From: an uncultured Clostridia bacterium
Lineage (GTDB): Bacteria; Bacillota; Clostridia; Oscillospirales; Acutalibacteraceae
Assembly (NCBI GenBank): GCA_947623765.1
Contig: CANQIG010000020.1
Coordinates: 1 to 15,608, forward strand
Reading direction: 5' to 3'
DNA: 15,608 nucleotides
The notes under the pieces are model-generated. The model was not told the origin of the DNA. It ran no database searches and saw only the letters and a program-made list of their open reading frames with translations. The first letter of the stretch is position 1. Every line of letters starts with the position of its first letter. Positions 13,762 to 15,608 of this stretch are shown one piece after another. Both the position numbers and the translations under genes were made by a program.

Positions 13762-13832
13762 TTTACATCCCTCCGTCTTCCGTTTTTGCCCGTTCGGGCG
13801 AAGAAAAAAGCAAAAGAAAAGCAAAATCTCTG

Positions 13833-13862
13833 CAAAAGCCGTTGCGCCCTCCGCGGCTTTTG
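13833..13862. promoter_or_regulatory. Perfect 9-bp inverted repeat around the ydcF-like -35
   Basis: CAAAAGCCG (13833-13841) and CGGCTTTTG (13854-13862) are exact reverse complements separated by 12 bases. The -35 hexamer lies in the spacer and the right arm fills the -35/-10 spacer. No T run follows on either strand. A repressor or activator operator controlling the divergent S51/ydcF pair is the simplest reading. Confidence 0.55.
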
Positions 13863-13871
13863 TCGTATAAT
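13842..13871 (+). promoter_or_regulatory. Sigma-A promoter of the ydcF-like gene
   Basis: TTGCGC (13842-13847), an 18-base spacer and a perfect TATAAT (13866-13871). The leader from about 13878 to ATG 13934 begins with a strong hairpin, GGCGCGGA (13881-13888) pairing with TCCGCGCC (13898-13905), that ends 14 bases before the Shine-Dalgarno. No equally clear promoter is seen for the divergent S51 gene. Confidence 0.7.
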
Positions 13872-13933
13872 GGAACTGGCGGCGCGGAACCGCGTTCTCC
13901 GCGCCGATACCCGGCGAAAAAGGAGTGCCGCAC

Positions 13934-14695
13934 ATGGAAAAGAAAAATCCCGGTTATTGGTTCATCGCCCTGGAGGGCGCGCTCTGCCTGCTCGGCCTGT
14001 TCCTGCTCTTTGCAATCTCCGGGCACGGGTTCCTCGGCCTGCTCTGCCTCGGGATCGCTGCGCTCCTCGCGTTTTACCGGCTGACCGCTTCGCCCGGAAA
14101 ACGCAGCCGCGTGGTGCGGGCCGTGCGCGTTGCGGTGTCCGCGCTGGTCGTCGCGAGCGCGGTGTTCGCCTGCGTGCCCGGCGCGCTCATCTACCGCGCG
14201 TCGCACGGCGACGGCGCGGACTGCCGGTATATCATCGTGCTCGGCGCGGGCGTCAACGGGACGGTCCCCTCCCTCTCCCTGCGGGAACGCATCGACGCCG
14301 CCGCAGACTACCTCTCGGCGCACCCGGAAACGATGGCGGTCCTCTCCGGCGGGCAGGGCACGAACGAAGACATCTCGGAGGCGGACTGTATGTTCCGGGA
14401 GCTCGTCGCGCGCGGCGTGGACCCGGACCGCCTCTGGCGCGAGGACTGCGCCGAAAACACGCGGGAGAACATCGCGCTCTCCCTCGCCGTCATCGAGCAG
14501 AACACGGGACGCGTCCCCGAGGAGATCGGGGTCGTCTCTGCGGATTACCACCTCTGCCGCACGGAAGCCTACGCGAAATCGCAGGGCGTCACGGCGCACG
14601 GGATCCCCGCGAGATCGACGATGCCCACGCTCTGGCTGAATTACTTCCTCCGCGAGATCGTCGCGCTCACCGCGAACTGGATCTTCGGCGTTTGA
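13934..14695 (+). CDS. DUF218/YdcF-SanA-ElyC family membrane protein
   Basis: 253 residues from ATG 13934, preceded by AAAAGGAG at eight bases; a GTG at 13925 is part of the ribosome site region and less likely. Three membrane segments occupy about residues 10-29, 32-50 and 67-86. The DUF218 domain follows, with YIIVLGAGVNGTVPSLSLRE (99-118), AVLSGGQGTNEDISEA, EDCAENTRENI and VVSADYHLCRT. Relatives such as E. coli SanA and ElyC affect envelope integrity and peptidoglycan or lipid-carrier metabolism; the biochemical reaction is unresolved. It is the only gene of its transcript, with its own promoter and terminator, and is divergent from the S51 peptidase gene. Confidence 0.88.
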   Translation: MEKKNPGYWFIALEGALCLLGLFLLFAISGHGFLGLLCLGIAALLAFYRLTASPGKRSRVVRAVRVAVSALVVASAVFACVPGALIYRASHGDGADCRYIIVLGAGVNGTVPSLSLRERIDAAADYLSAHPETMAVLSGGQGTNEDISEADCMFRELVARGVDPDRLWREDCAENTRENIALSLAVIEQNTGRVPEEIGVVSADYHLCRTEAYAKSQGVTAHGIPARSTMPTLWLNYFLREIVALTANWIFGV

Positions 14696-14700
14696 ACTCC

Positions 14701-14745
14701 GCGCTCCTGCCCTTTATCTTTATCTTTTGGGCAGGGCGCTTTTCT
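14701..14745 (+). terminator. Intrinsic terminator after the ydcF-like gene
   Basis: CCTGCCC (14706-14712) pairs with GGGCAGG (14729-14735); flanking GCGC arms extend the stem around one bulged T. The tail is TTTTCTTGTT. It begins six bases after the TGA. Confidence 0.8.
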
Positions 14746-14840
14746 TGTTCCCGTTCGGGGAGGTTATACAACTCTGGACTTGTTGCTTCGGCCTCCGCTT
14801 TTTCCCCAGACTCATCATAGCACGTTTCTGCTTGGAATAC

Positions 14841-14872
14841 AACCGCTTTTCCCCGAGAGAAGCGGTTTTTTG
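14841..14872 (+). terminator. Second plus-strand terminator ahead of the GH39 gene
   Basis: AACCGCTT (14841-14848) pairs with AAGCGGTT (14860-14867) and is followed at once by a run of T. It lies about 100 bases after the ydcF terminator and 12 bases before the GH39 -35, so it either backs up the first terminator or ends a separate short transcript from 14746-14840. Confidence 0.75.
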
Positions 14873-14883
14873 TACAAAAGCCC

Positions 14884-14912
14884 TTGAAAAAAGAGGAAAA
14901 AAGGAGTATAAT
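14884..14912 (+). promoter_or_regulatory. Sigma-A promoter of the GH39 gene
   Basis: TTGAAA (14884-14889), a 17-base purine-rich spacer and a perfect TATAAT (14907-14912). The predicted transcript starts near 14919, leaving a leader of about 28 bases. I see no cre-like catabolite operator that I could defend. Confidence 0.85.
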
Positions 14913-14946
14913 CATGACAAAATCCACCCCAAAAAGGAGCGATCTT

Positions 14947-15608
14947 ATGTCCATTTCCTATTCCGTCGATCTGAAAGCCCCGGGCCGCCCGTACCCCCAT
15001 TACTGGGAGTTCTGCGTCGGCAGCTGCCACGCCGCGACGATCCTCCGCGAGGACGTCCGCGAGCACATCCGCCGGGCGCACAAGGAATGCGGCTTTAAGT
15101 ATCTGCGGTTCCACGGCCTGTTCAACGACGACATGAGCGTCTATTTTGTCCCGATGTTCGGCGAGCCGGTCATCTCTTTCTACAACATCGACTGCATCTT
15201 CGATTTCCTGCTCGACACCGGCATGAAGCCGTTCGTCGAGGTCGGCTTTATGCCGTGGGCGCTCGCGTCCTCGGACCAGTCCCTGTTCCACTACAAGGGC
15301 AACGTCTCCATGCCGAAAGACGAAAACGAGTGGAAGCGCCTGATCCGGCTCTTTGGCGAGCACCTGATCGAGCGCTACGGCCGCGAAGAGGTCAGCACGT
15401 GGTTCTTCGAGGTCTGGAACGAGCCGAACCTCCGCTTCTTCTTCGACGGCACGCAGGAGGACTACTTCCATCTCTATGAGATGACGGCCCGCACGCTCAA
15501 AGCAGTCGACCCGTGCATCCAGCTCGGCGGTCCGGCGACCTCGGTCAACGCGTGGATCGTCCCGTTCCGCGCGTTCTGCGAGCAGAACAACGTCCCGCTC
15601 GATTTCAT
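14947..15608 (+). CDS. GH39-family glycosidase, beta-xylosidase-like (3' partial)
   Basis: The frame runs from ATG 14947, with AAGGAG seven bases upstream, to the window edge without a stop, giving 220 residues of the N-terminal catalytic (beta/alpha)8 barrel. Hallmarks are the start YWEFCVGSCHAATILREDVR, KYLRFHGLFNDDMSVY, the DTGMKPFVEVGFMPWALAS strand, and WFFEVWNEPNL with the acid/base Glu159; this matches GH39 beta-xylosidases (XynB), where the acid/base is at about residue 160. The nucleophile Glu, expected further on, is outside the window. There is no signal peptide, so the enzyme should act in the cytoplasm on imported xylo-oligosaccharides or related glycosides. GH39 also includes alpha-L-iduronidases, so the substrate is not proven. 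Confidence 0.92.
   Translation, partial: MSISYSVDLKAPGRPYPHYWEFCVGSCHAATILREDVREHIRRAHKECGFKYLRFHGLFNDDMSVYFVPMFGEPVISFYNIDCIFDFLLDTGMKPFVEVGFMPWALASSDQSLFHYKGNVSMPKDENEWKRLIRLFGEHLIERYGREEVSTWFFEVWNEPNLRFFFDGTQEDYFHLYEMTARTLKAVDPCIQLGGPATSVNAWIVPFRAFCEQNNVPLDF

Noticed and set aside
13781..13812. GCCCG-TT-CGGGC hairpin as a terminator
   Set aside because: It is followed by A-rich sequence on both strands in the reading direction, so it lacks the U tail; there is also no gene ending there.
14667..14954. A 95-codon minus-strand frame between ydcF and the GH39 gene
   Set aside because: It runs through two plus-strand terminators and the GH39 promoter, with low-complexity charged sequence and no ribosome site; treated as chance.
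1..15608. CRISPR array, insertion sequence, tRNA or rRNA genes, toxin-antitoxin or other defence cassette
   Set aside because: No regularly spaced repeats, transposase-like sequence, cloverleaf-like segment or recognisable defence gene was found by reading both strands.

Overview
The window is high-GC DNA (clearly above 60% by eye) with short AT-rich intergenic regions. It carries near-consensus sigma-A promoters (TTGACA-17 nt-TATAAT type), strong AAGGAGG ribosome binding sites and intrinsic terminators. Gene content and order (DUF512 radical-SAM protein next to der and plsY; murA, yycJ-type hydrolase and rlmH; yceD-rpmF; a BlaI-type repressor) point to a Gram-positive anaerobe of the class Clostridia, most likely an Oscillospiraceae/Ruminococcaceae-type gut bacterium. 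This is inference from gene content; there is no rRNA in the window.

Layout. At the left edge a plus-strand PTS EIIC-like membrane protein (PfoR-type, 5' end cut off) ends at a bidirectional terminator (about 1042-1097). A block of 14 minus-strand genes fills 1158-13761. Read in transcription order (right to left): a peptidase-E-like S51 protein, D-Ala-D-Ala carboxypeptidase (SxxK/SxN/KTG), pgi plus a small P-loop protein, yceD-rpmF, DUF512 radical SAM, der, plsY, murA, a YycJ-type metallo-beta-lactamase-fold hydrolase, rlmH, an uncharacterised ThyX-like protein, and an orphan BlaI/MecI-type repressor. The plus strand resumes at the right with a DUF218/YdcF-SanA-like membrane protein, divergent from the S51 gene, and the first 220 codons of a GH39 beta-xylosidase-like protein cut by the window end.

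Functionally this is mostly core genome. It covers peptidoglycan precursor synthesis (murA), peptidoglycan trimming (carboxypeptidase), phospholipid synthesis (plsY), ribosome biogenesis and modification (der, rlmH, yceD/rpmF) and central sugar metabolism (pgi), flanked by carbohydrate-related genes (PTS-like, GH39). Transcription units can be drawn from visible promoters before blaI, murA, yceD, pgi, ydcF and the GH39 gene, and from terminators after PTS/blaI, plsY, rpmF, the P-loop gene and ydcF.

No mobile element, CRISPR array, tRNA, rRNA or obvious defence system is visible. The parts most worth a second look are: the ThyX-like protein without the canonical RHR motif; the missing normal start codon of the S51 peptidase (an ACG sits at the ideal place); a perfect 9-bp dyad around the ydcF -35; a two-part motif shared by the ydcF and carboxypeptidase upstream regions; a hairpin that buries the carboxypeptidase Shine-Dalgarno; and the repeat-rich murA leader.
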